Origin: an uncultured Phocaeicola sp.
Lineage (GTDB): Bacteria; Bacteroidota; Bacteroidia; Bacteroidales; Bacteroidaceae
Assembly: GCA_944320605.1 (NCBI GenBank)
Contig: CALUIE010000014.1
Location: 1-45,304, forward strand
Direction of reading: 5' to 3'
Length of the DNA stretch: 45,304 bases
Below the pieces are notes generated by a model. The model saw only the letters and a list, made by a program, of their open reading frames with translations, had not been told where the DNA came from and ran no database searches. Positions 7,015 to 17,199 of this stretch are shown here, piece after piece. How positions within the stretch are numbered: the first letter of the stretch is position 1; the number at the start of each line of letters is the position of its first letter. The position numbers and the translations under genes are program-made.

Positions 7015-8283
7015 TTACTTATGATAATTTCTCAGTACATCCTCGTACAAGGAACGGACTTTTAAACCAACTTTTTCCCAAGTGATTCCGTCAACCTCGG
7101 CTTTACCTTCTTTCTGTAGGTATTCAAACAGAGACTGATTTGTACAAATTGAATATATAGCATCTGCCATGGCATGAATATCCCAATAGTCTGTTTTTAT
7201 AACCTTATTGAGAATTTCACCACAACCTGACTGCTTTGAAATAATAGATGGTGTACCGCACTGCATTGCTTCCAGTGGTGCTATACCGAAAGGCTCAGAA
7301 ACCGAAGGCATGACAAATACATCACTGTTCTTATAAACCTCATATACTTGTTTACCTTTCATAAACCCAGGGAAATGGAAACGGTCAGCTATACCGCGTT
7401 CGGCAACCAAATTAATCATGGCATTCAACATATCACCAGAGCCTGCCATCACGAAACGAATATTACGTGTCCGTTTCAAGACCATTGCAGCAGCCTCAAC
7501 AAAATATTCAGGTCCTTTCTGCATTGTAATACGTCCCAAGAACGTAACAATCTTTTCTTTTGAATGATCAGGACGTGGTATATCTTGATATTCTTGAGAC
7601 AATGGATAAACGGCATTATGCACAGCAAACACCTTTCTCGGATCCTGATGATACTCATTAATAACTGTTCGGCGAGTAAGTTCAGATACACACATGATAC
7701 AGTCTGCATAATCCATACCGTTCTTTTCGATAGAATAAACTGTAGGGTTAACTTTTCCACGGGAACGGTCGAAATCTGTAGCATGAACATGGATACACAG
7801 AGGCTTTCCACTCACCATTTTCGCATGAACACCTGCAGGATAAGTCAACCAGTCATGAGCATGAATAATATCAAACTCTTGCTGTCTTGCCACTACACCT
7901 GCAATAATTGAGAAATTATTAATTTCATCATGCAAATTTCCAGGATATCCCCCTGCAAATTCCATACATCCCAAATCATTGACATTCATGTATGAGAAAT
8001 CAGCATATATCTTCTCACGGTAAGCATAATATTCTTCAGGCGTCATTTGTGGATTCAGACGAGATTTAAGGTAATCATAATTCACGTCTCGCCAAACAAT
8101 AGGTACCTGATTCATACCAACAATTTTCAGGAATCCTTCCTCATCTCCTGTCGGTTTAGGCATACAAAACACAGTTTCAACATCGCCTTGCAAACTTAAG
8201 CCCTTAGTTATTCCGTATGAAGCAACAGCAAGACCGCCGTATATTTTTGGAGGAAATTCCCAACCAAACATTAAAACTTTCAT
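7015..8283 (-). CDS. GT4 glycosyltransferase, glycogen synthase-like
   Basis: 422 residues with a GT-B fold. The N-terminal domain has MFGWEFPPKIYGGLAVAS, the glycine-rich loop typical of glycogen synthase-like enzymes, and DIIHAHDWLTYPAG. The C-terminal domain has FLGRITMQKGPEYFVEAA and the EX7E motif in EPFGIAPLE, which binds the nucleotide sugar. It lies 15 bases after the debranching enzyme and 21 before the GH57 gene, a close-packed operon. The neighbours indicate alpha-glucan synthesis, probably glycogen from a nucleotide glucose donor; the donor cannot be read from the sequence. Confidence 0.88.
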   Translation of the reverse strand: MKVLMFGWEFPPKIYGGLAVASYGITKGLSLQGDVETVFCMPKPTGDEEGFLKIVGMNQVPIVWRDVNYDYLKSRLNPQMTPEEYYAYREKIYADFSYMNVNDLGCMEFAGGYPGNLHDEINNFSIIAGVVARQQEFDIIHAHDWLTYPAGVHAKMVSGKPLCIHVHATDFDRSRGKVNPTVYSIEKNGMDYADCIMCVSELTRRTVINEYHQDPRKVFAVHNAVYPLSQEYQDIPRPDHSKEKIVTFLGRITMQKGPEYFVEAAAMVLKRTRNIRFVMAGSGDMLNAMINLVAERGIADRFHFPGFMKGKQVYEVYKNSDVFVMPSVSEPFGIAPLEAMQCGTPSIISKQSGCGEILNKVIKTDYWDIHAMADAIYSICTNQSLFEYLQKEGKAEVDGITWEKVGLKVRSLYEDVLRNYHK

Positions 8284-8298
8284 AAAACTCCTCCTTCT

Positions 8299-10242
8299 TT
8301 ATTGATTCTCAAATTTATCCAACAAATACAAGCCACGAAGAATTTCCGCAACATTCATTGCAAATGATACTGCTCCCCTACCTTTGAAAGGTGGATTACC
8401 GTCAAACAACTCCGGAAGTGTTCCCAGACAGTGACATGTCATTTCATCCTCATAGCTAACAAACTGTCTCCACAAGAAAGAGATAGCGCTTCTCTTATAA
8501 ATCTTCAGATAAGCTTCCATGTAGAAACCTTCAAGCCATGGCCATGCTGTACCCTGATGGTATGCATAGTCTCTCTGCATCTGAGGTCCAACATAGTTAG
8601 GATTGTAGCCTCCACTTTTCGGGCTCAAAGAACGAAGACCTTTAGGAGTAAGTAATTCTTTTGTAACAATATCTATTACACCCTTTTTCTGTTTTGCGTC
8701 AAGTGGAGAATAATCGAATGCTGCCGCGAAAATCATGTTAGGACGAACACTCCAATCCATCATATCACCATCCACGAAATCCAACAGATAGCCATATTCA
8801 TTCAAGAATGTGTCAATAAATGATTTCCCTGTTTTCTCAGCCAAAGATTTCAAACGATAAGAGAAGTCATTGTCACCAACTTCAGCCATAATATCTGCTG
8901 TGAAACACAATGCGTTATACCAAAGAGAATTGAATTCTACTATATATCCGGTTCTTCCCACTACAGGACGACCGTTAACAGTTGAGTTCATCCATGTAAT
9001 AGCATTGTCTCTACCGTTTGCATATACCAATCCGTTATCTCTTACTTCGAGATTAGGATGTCTGCCATCAAGCAAATATGTCATTATATCTTTCAACAGT
9101 CCTAGATACTTTTCTTTAGCAGCATCCCTTGAAACCATCTTAGCATATTGCTGTATTGTCCAGACAGCCCATAGAAGAACATCAGGATGATAAATCTCAT
9201 AGACTTTCAATGTAGATTTCTCGCCATTCATAAATGAATAAATAGCTTTTATGGCTGTCTCCATTATCATCTCAAATTTTGAGACTTCTCCAATAGACAA
9301 TGTAAGACCTGGCAATGAAACAAACATATCTCTGGCACGGCACTTGAACCAAGGATAACCTGCCAATATATATGATTCACTATCCTGTTTATTCAAGAAT
9401 TGGTGGGCTGCATTGATAAGACAGTTTTTGAAGTCTTTTCTAGGAGTTCTCTGTTCTGCCTCATCTGCAAACAACTGATTAAGTTTAGATGTATCTACAG
9501 AAGAAATACCACCGGAGAATGTAACACTTTCTCCCTTACTGATTTTAAATTCAAAATAGCCAGGAACATAAAGATCTTCATTGAAATCATAGCCACGTTC
9601 CTGTTCCTTTGGATATTCTATACCTCTGTACCAATCCGGCAGGAAATGGAATTCGTTTTCCTTACTGAACTGCATATACAATTCAGGATAACCAGGATAC
9701 ATACGTGTCTTGATTCCGTTGTCTATCACATCATATTCCCTACTAGCCTGAGAATTCTCATGAGTGTATTCTCTTACACTTCTGAAAGCCAAATAAGGAC
9801 GTAATCTTAATATTGTTTCAGAATGTGCGTCAACTAAAGTATATCTTATCAGAATACGGTTTTCATGATGAACGAAGACCTTTTCTTTCTTCAAGATAAC
9901 TCCACCTACACGATACCATGTTGTTGGAACTTTTTCACACTCATATTCACGGATATATTTATGACCGCGCGGACTAAAATTATCTCCATGATACTTATGG
10001 AGTCCCAGGTTAAATTCAGCACCATGCTGTATTACTGTCTCATCCATTGCCGACAACAGTACATGGTTTTCGTCATCCAATTCAGGAACAGGAATAACTA
10101 ACAGTCCATGATACTTGCGAGTATTACAATCTACTATTGTAGAACAATGGTAAGCCCCGGAACGATTTGTACGAAGAATCTCACGCGGTAAAGATTCTTC
10201 CAAATTCGTCATAAGAGTTTTATCAAAACGTAAATAACTCAT
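8299..10242 (-). CDS. Amylo-alpha-1,6-glucosidase, glycogen debranching enzyme (GH133)
   Basis: 647 residues. The N-terminal domain (about 1-270) is the bacterial debranching-enzyme type, with EILRTNRSGAYHCSTIVDCN and YHGLLVIPVPELDDENHVLL. The C-terminal (alpha/alpha)6 barrel contains GYPWFKCRARDMFVSLPGL, a VVGRTGYIVEFNSLWYNAL segment and YHQGTAWPWLEGFY. It removes alpha-1,6 branches from glycogen in the cytoplasm. It is the first gene of the leftward operon with GT4 and GH57. A promoter lies about 55-85 bases upstream, and the IS element begins about 140 bases upstream without disturbing it. Confidence 0.93.
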   Translation of the reverse strand: MSYLRFDKTLMTNLEESLPREILRTNRSGAYHCSTIVDCNTRKYHGLLVIPVPELDDENHVLLSAMDETVIQHGAEFNLGLHKYHGDNFSPRGHKYIREYECEKVPTTWYRVGGVILKKEKVFVHHENRILIRYTLVDAHSETILRLRPYLAFRSVREYTHENSQASREYDVIDNGIKTRMYPGYPELYMQFSKENEFHFLPDWYRGIEYPKEQERGYDFNEDLYVPGYFEFKISKGESVTFSGGISSVDTSKLNQLFADEAEQRTPRKDFKNCLINAAHQFLNKQDSESYILAGYPWFKCRARDMFVSLPGLTLSIGEVSKFEMIMETAIKAIYSFMNGEKSTLKVYEIYHPDVLLWAVWTIQQYAKMVSRDAAKEKYLGLLKDIMTYLLDGRHPNLEVRDNGLVYANGRDNAITWMNSTVNGRPVVGRTGYIVEFNSLWYNALCFTADIMAEVGDNDFSYRLKSLAEKTGKSFIDTFLNEYGYLLDFVDGDMMDWSVRPNMIFAAAFDYSPLDAKQKKGVIDIVTKELLTPKGLRSLSPKSGGYNPNYVGPQMQRDYAYHQGTAWPWLEGFYMEAYLKIYKRSAISFLWRQFVSYEDEMTCHCLGTLPELFDGNPPFKGRGAVSFAMNVAEILRGLYLLDKFENQ

Positions 10243-10297
10243 AGATGTTATATTAAGGTTATTAAATAGTTCAATAAATATGTTATAAATCTCACCC

Positions 10298-10327
10298 CAA
10301 AATTAGTAATAAAAAAAACAAATCAAA
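10298..10327 (-). promoter_or_regulatory. Candidate promoter of the glycogen operon
   Basis: On the minus strand TTTG (10327-10324), 18 bases, then TAATTTTG (10305-10298), a full TAnnTTTG. It predicts a leader of about 50 bases before the GH133 start codon at 10242. Confidence 0.55.
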
Positions 10328-10383
10328 ACGTAAAACTATTTTTTTTCTAAAATAATTACTTTTTGCCATCATATTTAAAATAT

Positions 10384-11609
10384 GAGGCTGTCTCAAATAA
10401 ACTTTTAGATGGCCTTTTTTGTGTCTACAAGAAAATCTGGCAAGCCCTAACTTCGCTCAGTCAGGACTTGCCCGTCTCCCTATTTTTTGTATCTTAGGGA
10501 ATCAAGTCAAGATATCCTAAAGATAATGTTTAAATGTTACACTTCCAACGATAATCTGCTTTTACCTCCGTGTTTAGGCGATTTTATTCCACAGAAAGAT
10601 CCGGTCCGGGTTGTTCACCGTATTATTGAACAAATAAACCTTGAAGAACTTTACCGCAGGTATTCTCCTAAAGGCTGTTCTGCGTCCCCCCCCCCGCTCA
10701 TGATACTTCAGATTCTAGTCTATGCTTATCTGCGTAATATCTATTCCAGCAGTCGAATAGAAGAGTTCTGTCGAAATGACATCTACTTCTTGTGGCTTAC
10801 TGGCAATTTGACTCCTTATCATAATACCATCAACCGTTTCCGCAACAGCCAGCTGAAGGATGTGCTTAAGTTAGTTTACCATTCCCTTTATGGCAGATAC
10901 CCTGGCGTATCTGTCTGCGATGCCGGATACGAAAGCAAAGAGAACTATCTGTATACCTTCAGAAATGGCATTGAAACTTTTATAAAGTACAATTATTTCC
11001 ATAAGGAACAGAAAAGGAACTCCAAAAACAACCCGTTTCTGTCTGTCAACTTTTATTATAATGAAGAAACCGACGGCATGTACTGTCCTATGCGACAGAG
11101 AATGGAAAGACTCTCCGATGTAAAGCGGACGACAGACAACGATTTTGTACAGACCATCTCAAGATACAGGGCACGTAACTGCAAGGGGTGCCCGTTAAAA
11201 TGCCGGTGTCACAGAATCCGGTCGGAAAGAATTGTACAGGTAAACCACCGTCTGAGGAAAATCAAGGAAAGAGAACGTGAAAAGCTGCTCTCTGATGAAG
11301 GTCTGAAATATCGCTGTCAGCGACCGCAGGATGTAGAAGCCGTATTTGGGGACCTCAAGAACAACAAGCACTTCAAGAGGTTTCATCTTCATGGGCTTAA
11401 GAAGGTTGAAATTGAGTTCGGCCTGCTGGCCATTGCGCATAATCTTGCAAAAGTAGCCTCTTATGAGGCTTATGGTAACGAAAATACAGTTTGAAAGGAT
11501 AAAATATTCAAAAACAAGCTTGTAAACTCCTCTTTTTGAAAAAATACAAATGACTTCAATATGAAATGAAACAACAGAGGCCATATCAAGTTTATTTTGA
11601 GACAGCCTC
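10384..11609 (+). mobile_element. IS1182-like insertion sequence, internally deleted (1226 bp)
   Basis: The left end GAGGCTGTCTCAAATAAACT (10384-10403) and the right end, read inward, GAGGCTGTCTCAAAATAAAC (11609-11590), are near-perfect terminal inverted repeats differing by one base of length. One transposase frame fills the inside but lacks its middle. Full IS1182-type elements with such ends are usually about 1.6-1.9 kb. I see no clear target duplication (left flank AAATAT, right flank TTTTTT). It sits between two promoter regions, those of the glycogen operon and of uvrA. Confidence 0.85.
10526..11494 (+). pseudogene. IS1182-family transposase with large internal in-frame deletion
   Basis: About 322 residues from ATG at 10526 (the open frame extends upstream to a TTG). 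The N-terminal DNA-binding part is present: DPVRVVHRIIEQINLEELY and ILVYAYLRNIYSSSRIEEF. After FRNSQLKDVLKLVYHSLYG the sequence jumps straight to YPGVSVCDAGYESKENYLY and the C-terminal part ending in GLLAIAHNLAKVASY. The segment that normally begins the DDE catalytic core, with its first Asp, is missing, so the protein should be inactive although the frame is open. A run of ten C at 10686-10695 lies in the N-terminal part. Typical full-length members exceed 500 residues. Confidence 0.8.
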
Positions 11610-11675
11610 TTTTTTTTCTGTCAATGTTTTTTTCATTCATATTTATATTAATTTTCAAATTCTGATTGAATATTC

Positions 11676-11683
11676 TATCTTTG
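11676..11683 (+). promoter_or_regulatory. uvrA promoter -7 element
   Basis: TATCTTTG is a full TAnnTTTG. The -33 region 20 bases upstream is TTTT rather than TTTG. The predicted start is near 11690, close to the start codon at 11706. Confidence 0.6.
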
Positions 11684-11705
11684 CATATAATAAAAATGAA
11701 ACAGA

Positions 11706-14480
11706 ATGTCTGACAGCAAATACATTTCAATAAAAGGTGCAAAAGTAAACAACCTTAAGAATATAGACGTTGACATACCACGTAATAAACTCGTGGTAAT
11801 AACAGGTTTGTCCGGCTCCGGGAAATCATCTTTAGCTTTCGATACACTATATGCAGAAGGTCAAAGAAGATACGTTGAGAGCCTTTCATCATACGCAAGG
11901 CAATTCCTCGGAAGAATGGGTAAACCGGAATGCGATTTCATTAAAGGTATTCCACCTGCAATAGCTATTGAACAGAAGGTAATCAGCCGTAATCCGCGTT
12001 CAACGGTAGGAACATCAACAGAAATATATGAATACCTTCGATTACTATTTGCAAGAGTTGGGAAAACATACTCACCTATAAGTGGAGAAATTGTAAAAAA
12101 AGACAGTCCTGAAGATATCGTCAACTGTATGCTTTCATATCCCAAAGGAACAAAATATACAGTTCTTACCCTACTGCTTCCACGTGACGGACGTACACAT
12201 CAGGAACAGTTGGAAATGGATTTGAAACAAGGATTTACCCGTCTGGAAGTTGATGGAGAAATTGTAAGGATAGAAGATTACAAATATGATGAGAGTGACA
12301 AGGTTTATCTACTGATAGACCGTATGAGCTGTAATGATGACAAGGATTCCATAAGCCGACTGACAGATTCTGCCGAGACTGCCATGTATGAGGGAGACGG
12401 AACATGTATGCTACGCTTCTATTTACCGGATGGTGAAACCAGACTACACTGTTTCAGTACAAAATTCGAAGCCGACGGTATTAAATTCGAGGAGCCTACT
12501 GACCAGATGTTCTCATTCAATTCTCCAGTCGGAGCATGTCCTACTTGCGAGGGGTTTGGGAAAATTATAGGTATAGACGAACACCTTGTAATACCGAACA
12601 GGGCATTGAGTGTTTATGACGGTGCCGTAATGTGTTGGCGAGGTGAAAAGATGGGAGAATGGCTTCAGGAATTTTTAAGAGAAGCACCAAAACACAATTT
12701 CCCGATATTCACACCATATTATGAACTTACTGAGGAACAGAAAGACTATCTGTGGCATGGACCACGTGAAAAAGTATGTATAGATACATTCTTCAAGATG
12801 CTGGAAGAAAACCAATACAAAATACAATACAGGGTGATGCTGGCTCGCTACAGAGGCAAGACCACATGTCCTACATGTAAAGGTGGAAGACTGAAAAAAG
12901 AAGCGACATACGTAAAAGTCGGTGGAAAGAATATATGCCAGCTTGTTGACATGCCTGTATCTGAGCTGAAGGAGTTCTTCCGTACATTACAATTAAACGA
13001 ACATGACACTTTAGTGGCCCAAAGACTTCTGAATGAAATAAACAGCCGACTTAATTTCCTCATGGACGTAGGATTAGGATACCTTACACTGAACCGTCTG
13101 AGCAACACTTTGTCTGGTGGTGAGAGTCAGCGCATAAACCTTGCTACATCTTTGGGAAGTAGTTTGGTCGGTTCACTTTATATACTGGATGAACCAAGCA
13201 TCGGTCTGCACAGTCGAGATACAGACAAACTTATAAAAGTACTTCGACAACTTCAACAGCTCGGTAATACTGTTGTCGTTGTGGAACATGACGAAGAAAT
13301 AATCAGAGCAGCCGACTATATCATCGATATAGGTCCGAAAGCCGGACGTCTTGGTGGTGAAGTAGTCTATCAAGGCGACATGAAAGACTTGCAAAAAGGG
13401 AGCAACAGCTATACGGTAAAATACCTGTTAGGCGAAGAAACGATACCTCTCCCACCGAGTCACCGTTCATGGAACAACTACATAGAAATAAAAGGAGCAA
13501 GGGAAAACAATCTTAAGGGAATTGATGTAAAGTTTCCACTAAACATAATGACAGTAGTAACAGGAGTAAGCGGTTCCGGCAAGAGTACGCTTGTACGTGA
13601 TGTATTCTATAAAGCCCTGAAAAGAGAATACAGTGAAGCGAGCGAGCGTCCGGGAGAATTTGTATCTCTCGAAGGAGACATAAAGATGATAACTGATATT
13701 GAATTCGTTGATCAGAATCCTATAGGAAAATCATCGCGCAGTAATCCTGTAACATACGTTAAGGCGTATGATGAAATCAGAAAACTGTTTGCTGAGCAAC
13801 CTCTGTCAAAACAAATGGGTTACACTGCCGGATATTTTTCTTTCAATACAGAAGGGGGAAGATGCGAAGAATGTAAAGGAGAAGGTACAGTTACAGTTGA
13901 AATGCAATTTATGGCAGACCTTGTACTGGAATGTGAATCATGCCACGGGAAACGTTTTAAAAGCGATGTCCTCGAAGTAAGATTCGAAGGCAAAAACATA
14001 TACGACATACTCGAAATGACAGTTAACCAGGCTATAGAGTTCTTTACAGAGCATAATCAGAAAAAGATTGTAAAGAAATTACAACCGTTACAGGAAGTCG
14101 GATTGGGATACATCAAACTTGGGCAATCATCATCAACACTATCCGGAGGAGAAAACCAAAGAGTAAAACTGGCATATTTCCTAAGCGTGGAGAAATCGCA
14201 GCCTACAATATTTGTGTTTGACGAACCTACCACAGGTCTGCATTTCCACGACATAAAGAAACTGCTCGAGGCTTTCGACTCTCTTATAGCAAGAGGACAC
14301 ACCATAGTCATAATCGAACATAACATGGACGTGATTAAATGTGCGGACTATGTTATCGATCTCGGACCTGAAGGTGGGGACAAGGGAGGCAACTTGGTTA
14401 TTGCGGGAACACCTGAGGAAGTCGCCAGATGCGGAGCGTCATATACTGGACAATTTCTTGCTGAAAAGATGAACCAATAA
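11706..14480 (+). CDS. uvrA: Excinuclease ABC subunit A
   Basis: Damage-recognition ATPase of nucleotide excision repair, which acts as a dimer and loads UvrB. There are two ABC modules: Walker [10 protein letters not shown] at about residues 34-42 and GVSGSGKST at about 619-627, with signatures LSGGESQR at about 471 and LSGGENQR at about 812. Zinc-type motifs are CPTC (about 278), CPTC (about 388), CEEC (about 720) and CESC (about 744). In the first zinc module, the leading CxxC is replaced by FSTKFEAD, so that site looks incomplete; as far as I recall this is common in Bacteroidales. The length of 924 residues is slightly below that of E. coli UvrA. The insertion element ends about 100 bases upstream. 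Confidence 0.97.
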   Translation: MSDSKYISIKGAKVNNLKNIDVDIPRNKLVVITGLSGSGKSSLAFDTLYAEGQRRYVESLSSYARQFLGRMGKPECDFIKGIPPAIAIEQKVISRNPRSTVGTSTEIYEYLRLLFARVGKTYSPISGEIVKKDSPEDIVNCMLSYPKGTKYTVLTLLLPRDGRTHQEQLEMDLKQGFTRLEVDGEIVRIEDYKYDESDKVYLLIDRMSCNDDKDSISRLTDSAETAMYEGDGTCMLRFYLPDGETRLHCFSTKFEADGIKFEEPTDQMFSFNSPVGACPTCEGFGKIIGIDEHLVIPNRALSVYDGAVMCWRGEKMGEWLQEFLREAPKHNFPIFTPYYELTEEQKDYLWHGPREKVCIDTFFKMLEENQYKIQYRVMLARYRGKTTCPTCKGGRLKKEATYVKVGGKNICQLVDMPVSELKEFFRTLQLNEHDTLVAQRLLNEINSRLNFLMDVGLGYLTLNRLSNTLSGGESQRINLATSLGSSLVGSLYILDEPSIGLHSRDTDKLIKVLRQLQQLGNTVVVVEHDEEIIRAADYIIDIGPKAGRLGGEVVYQGDMKDLQKGSNSYTVKYLLGEETIPLPPSHRSWNNYIEIKGARENNLKGIDVKFPLNIMTVVTGVSGSGKSTLVRDVFYKALKREYSEASERPGEFVSLEGDIKMITDIEFVDQNPIGKSSRSNPVTYVKAYDEIRKLFAEQPLSKQMGYTAGYFSFNTEGGRCEECKGEGTVTVEMQFMADLVLECESCHGKRFKSDVLEVRFEGKNIYDILEMTVNQAIEFFTEHNQKKIVKKLQPLQEVGLGYIKLGQSSSTLSGGENQRVKLAYFLSVEKSQPTIFVFDEPTTGLHFHDIKKLLEAFDSLIARGHTIVIIEHNMDVIKCADYVIDLGPEGGDKGGNLVIAGTPEEVARCGASYTGQFLAEKMNQ

Positions 14481-14541
14481 AGTCCTTCGTGTCTCTGTTA
14501 CAGTATTAAAAACATGAACAAACATAAAAACATTAACCGTT

Positions 14542-17136
14542 ATGAATTTAAAAAATCTATTACAAACTGGAATTATTTGTGCCATCTTATCATCTTGCGC
14601 ACAAGAGAACAAATTACCTTATCAGGACCCGTCATTATCTCCGGAAGAAAGAGCTGAAGATTTATTGAAAAGGCTTACTCTTGAAGAAAAAGCCTTATTG
14701 ATGCAAAATTCTTCACCGGCGATAGAAAGACTTGGAATCAAAGAATACGATTGGTGGAACGAAGCCCTGCACGGAGTTGCAAGAGCCGGACTGGCAACCG
14801 TTTATCCGCAAGCGATAGGTATGGCTGCATCATTCAATGACGACCTTCTATATGATGTATTCACATCTGTTTCGGATGAAGCCAGAGCCAAATCAACGGA
14901 ATTCAGCAAGGCAGGAAAACTGAAAAGATATCAGGGACTTACGATGTGGACTCCTAACGTAAATATATTCAGAGATCCACGCTGGGGAAGAGGACAGGAA
15001 ACATACGGTGAGGACCCATATCTTACATCAAGAATGGGTGTTGCCGTTGTAAAAGGACTTCAAGGGCCGGACGACAGTAAATACGACAAGCTACATGCCT
15101 GCGCAAAACACTATGCAGTACATTCAGGTCCTGAATGGAACAGACATAGTTTCAACGCAGAAAACATTTCTCCGAGAGACTTATGGGAAACATATCTCCC
15201 GGCTTTCAAAGAATTGGTACAGGAAGCCGACGTAAAAGAAGTAATGTGTGCTTATAACCGTTACGAAGGTGAACCTTGCTGCGGAAGCAACAGACTTCTC
15301 ACACAAATTCTCCGTGACGAATGGGGATTTGACGGAATAGTAGTTTCAGACTGTTGGGCAATAAATGATTTTTGGAAAAAAGGACATCACGAAACTCATC
15401 CTGACAAGAATCATGCTATAGCAGATGCTGTATCAAACGGAACTGATTTGGAATGTGGTCCTAACTATCCTTCACTGCCTGAAGCCGTAAAAGCCGGACT
15501 TATAACTGAAGAACGTATTGACACATCTTTAAAGAGACTCTTAATAGCCAGATTCGAATTGGGAGAAATGGACAACGAAACAGAATGGAGTAACATTCCT
15601 TATTCTGTAGTGGATTCGAAAGAACATAAGGAACTGGCACTCAAAATGGCAAGAGAAACAATGGTTCTTCTGCAAAACAAAAACAACATTCTTCCGTTGA
15701 AAGGAAATGAAAAGATTGCCCTTGTTGGTCCAAATGCCAATGACTCCATAATGCAATGGGCAAACTATAATGGCTTCCCATCGCACACCATCACACTTCT
15801 GGAAGCCCTTAAAAAAACTATTCCGGCAGAAAACTTTATATACGAACAAGGATGTGACCGTACTGAAACGACCACATTAGAAAGTATATTCAGCCAATGC
15901 AGCAACAATGGCAAGCCAGGATTCAAGGCCACATATTGGAACAATACAGAAATGGAAGGCGAGCCTACAACTGTAACTCAAATAAGTACACCTTTCAATT
16001 TCATAACTACAGGAGGTACCGCATTCGCTTCCGGAGTAAATATTCATGATTTCTCAGCCAAATACGAAAGTGTTCTGAAACCCAAAGAAGACAAAGATAT
16101 AGATTTCTGTTTTACAGCACAGGCACAGATAAGACTATACATCAACGGTGAGAAAGTTGGAGAAGGAAAAAATATCAAGAACAATGTGAGTCTTTATACA
16201 CTTAAAGCCAAAGCCGGACAAGAGTACAATATATCAATTGAATACATTTTCAACAACAAAAACAGTGCGGCATCACTTAAGTTCGATATGGGGTACTATG
16301 TTCCTGTAAATCTACAGAAGAGCATAGACAAAATTAAAGATGCTGATATTGTAATATTCGCAGGTGGTATATCCCCTACCCTCGAAGGTGAGGAAATGTC
16401 TGTTAAAGTTCCGGGATTTAAAGGTGGCGACAGAACAAATATAGAATTACCAGAAATACAAAGAGAATTCATCAAGAAACTGAAAGCGGCAGGCAAAAAG
16501 ATAATTTACGTAAACTTCTCAGGTTCAGCAATGGGACTCGTTCCAGAATCACAGAATTGCGATGCTATTATTCAGGCATGGTATCCAGGACAAGCAGGAG
16601 GACAAGCTATTGTAGATGTTATAACAGGTAAATACAACCCTGCCGGAAGACTCCCTATAACTTTCTATAAGAATGTAGAACAAATTCCTGATTTTGAAGA
16701 CTATTCGATGAAAGGTCGTACATACAGATATATGACCGAGAAACCTCTGTTCTGCTTCGGACATGGACTAAGTTATACCACTTTCGAATATGGGAAAGCA
16801 AGTGTAAGCAGTAACACTATTGATGATGACGATGAAATAAAACTGACTATCCCAGTAAAGAACTCAGGTAAAATGAATGGAGACGAGGTTGTTCAAATAT
16901 ATTTGAAATACAACGGGGATAAGGAAGGTCCTTCCCACGCATTAAGAGGTTTCAAGAGGGTGAATATTGGAAAGGGAGAAACCAAGAACGTAGAATTCAC
17001 TCTTGACGATGATGATTTAGAATGGTTCGACACCAATAACAATACGATGAGAACTCTTGAAGGAGACTATACCATTTATTACGGCGGCACATCTGATATA
17101 AGCAAGCTTAAAAAGCTCACTATCGAAGTGAAATAA
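14542..17136 (+). CDS. GH3 family beta-glycosidase lipoprotein with PA14 domain (beta-glucosidase/xylosidase-like)
   Basis: 864 residues. A short signal peptide ends in the lipobox LSSC, so the protein is probably a lipoprotein of the cell envelope. The GH3 barrel contains WWNEALHGVARAG, FRDPRWGRGQETYGEDPYL and KHYAVHSGPEWNRH; the nucleophile is the Asp of VVSDCWAI near residue 270. The second GH3 domain is interrupted at about 460-590 by a PA14 domain (GFKATYWNNTEMEGEP to SLKFDMGYY), and a fibronectin III-like domain ends the protein. Closest functional types are beta-xylosidases and beta-glucosidases that release terminal sugars from plant oligosaccharides; the substrate cannot be fixed from the sequence. 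No SusC/SusD pair is nearby. Confidence 0.92.
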   Translation: MNLKNLLQTGIICAILSSCAQENKLPYQDPSLSPEERAEDLLKRLTLEEKALLMQNSSPAIERLGIKEYDWWNEALHGVARAGLATVYPQAIGMAASFNDDLLYDVFTSVSDEARAKSTEFSKAGKLKRYQGLTMWTPNVNIFRDPRWGRGQETYGEDPYLTSRMGVAVVKGLQGPDDSKYDKLHACAKHYAVHSGPEWNRHSFNAENISPRDLWETYLPAFKELVQEADVKEVMCAYNRYEGEPCCGSNRLLTQILRDEWGFDGIVVSDCWAINDFWKKGHHETHPDKNHAIADAVSNGTDLECGPNYPSLPEAVKAGLITEERIDTSLKRLLIARFELGEMDNETEWSNIPYSVVDSKEHKELALKMARETMVLLQNKNNILPLKGNEKIALVGPNANDSIMQWANYNGFPSHTITLLEALKKTIPAENFIYEQGCDRTETTTLESIFSQCSNNGKPGFKATYWNNTEMEGEPTTVTQISTPFNFITTGGTAFASGVNIHDFSAKYESVLKPKEDKDIDFCFTAQAQIRLYINGEKVGEGKNIKNNVSLYTLKAKAGQEYNISIEYIFNNKNSAASLKFDMGYYVPVNLQKSIDKIKDADIVIFAGGISPTLEGEEMSVKVPGFKGGDRTNIELPEIQREFIKKLKAAGKKIIYVNFSGSAMGLVPESQNCDAIIQAWYPGQAGGQAIVDVITGKYNPAGRLPITFYKNVEQIPDFEDYSMKGRTYRYMTEKPLFCFGHGLSYTTFEYGKASVSSNTIDDDDEIKLTIPVKNSGKMNGDEVVQIYLKYNGDKEGPSHALRGFKRVNIGKGETKNVEFTLDDDDLEWFDTNNNTMRTLEGDYTIYYGGTSDISKLKKLTIEVK

Positions 17137-17145
17137 ATGCGTTTT

Positions 17146-17177
17146 CTTGTTTTCAAAAGAAAAGAGTTGTATTTTTG
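17146..17177 (+). promoter_or_regulatory. Promoter of the AmgK-RapZC-MurU-like operon
   Basis: CTTG (17146-17149), exactly 20 bases, then TATTTTTG (17170-17177), a full TAnnTTTG. It lies 22 bases before the start codon at 17200. Confidence 0.65.
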
Positions 17178-17199
17178 ACTCCAAGAATACTACTCTGAC

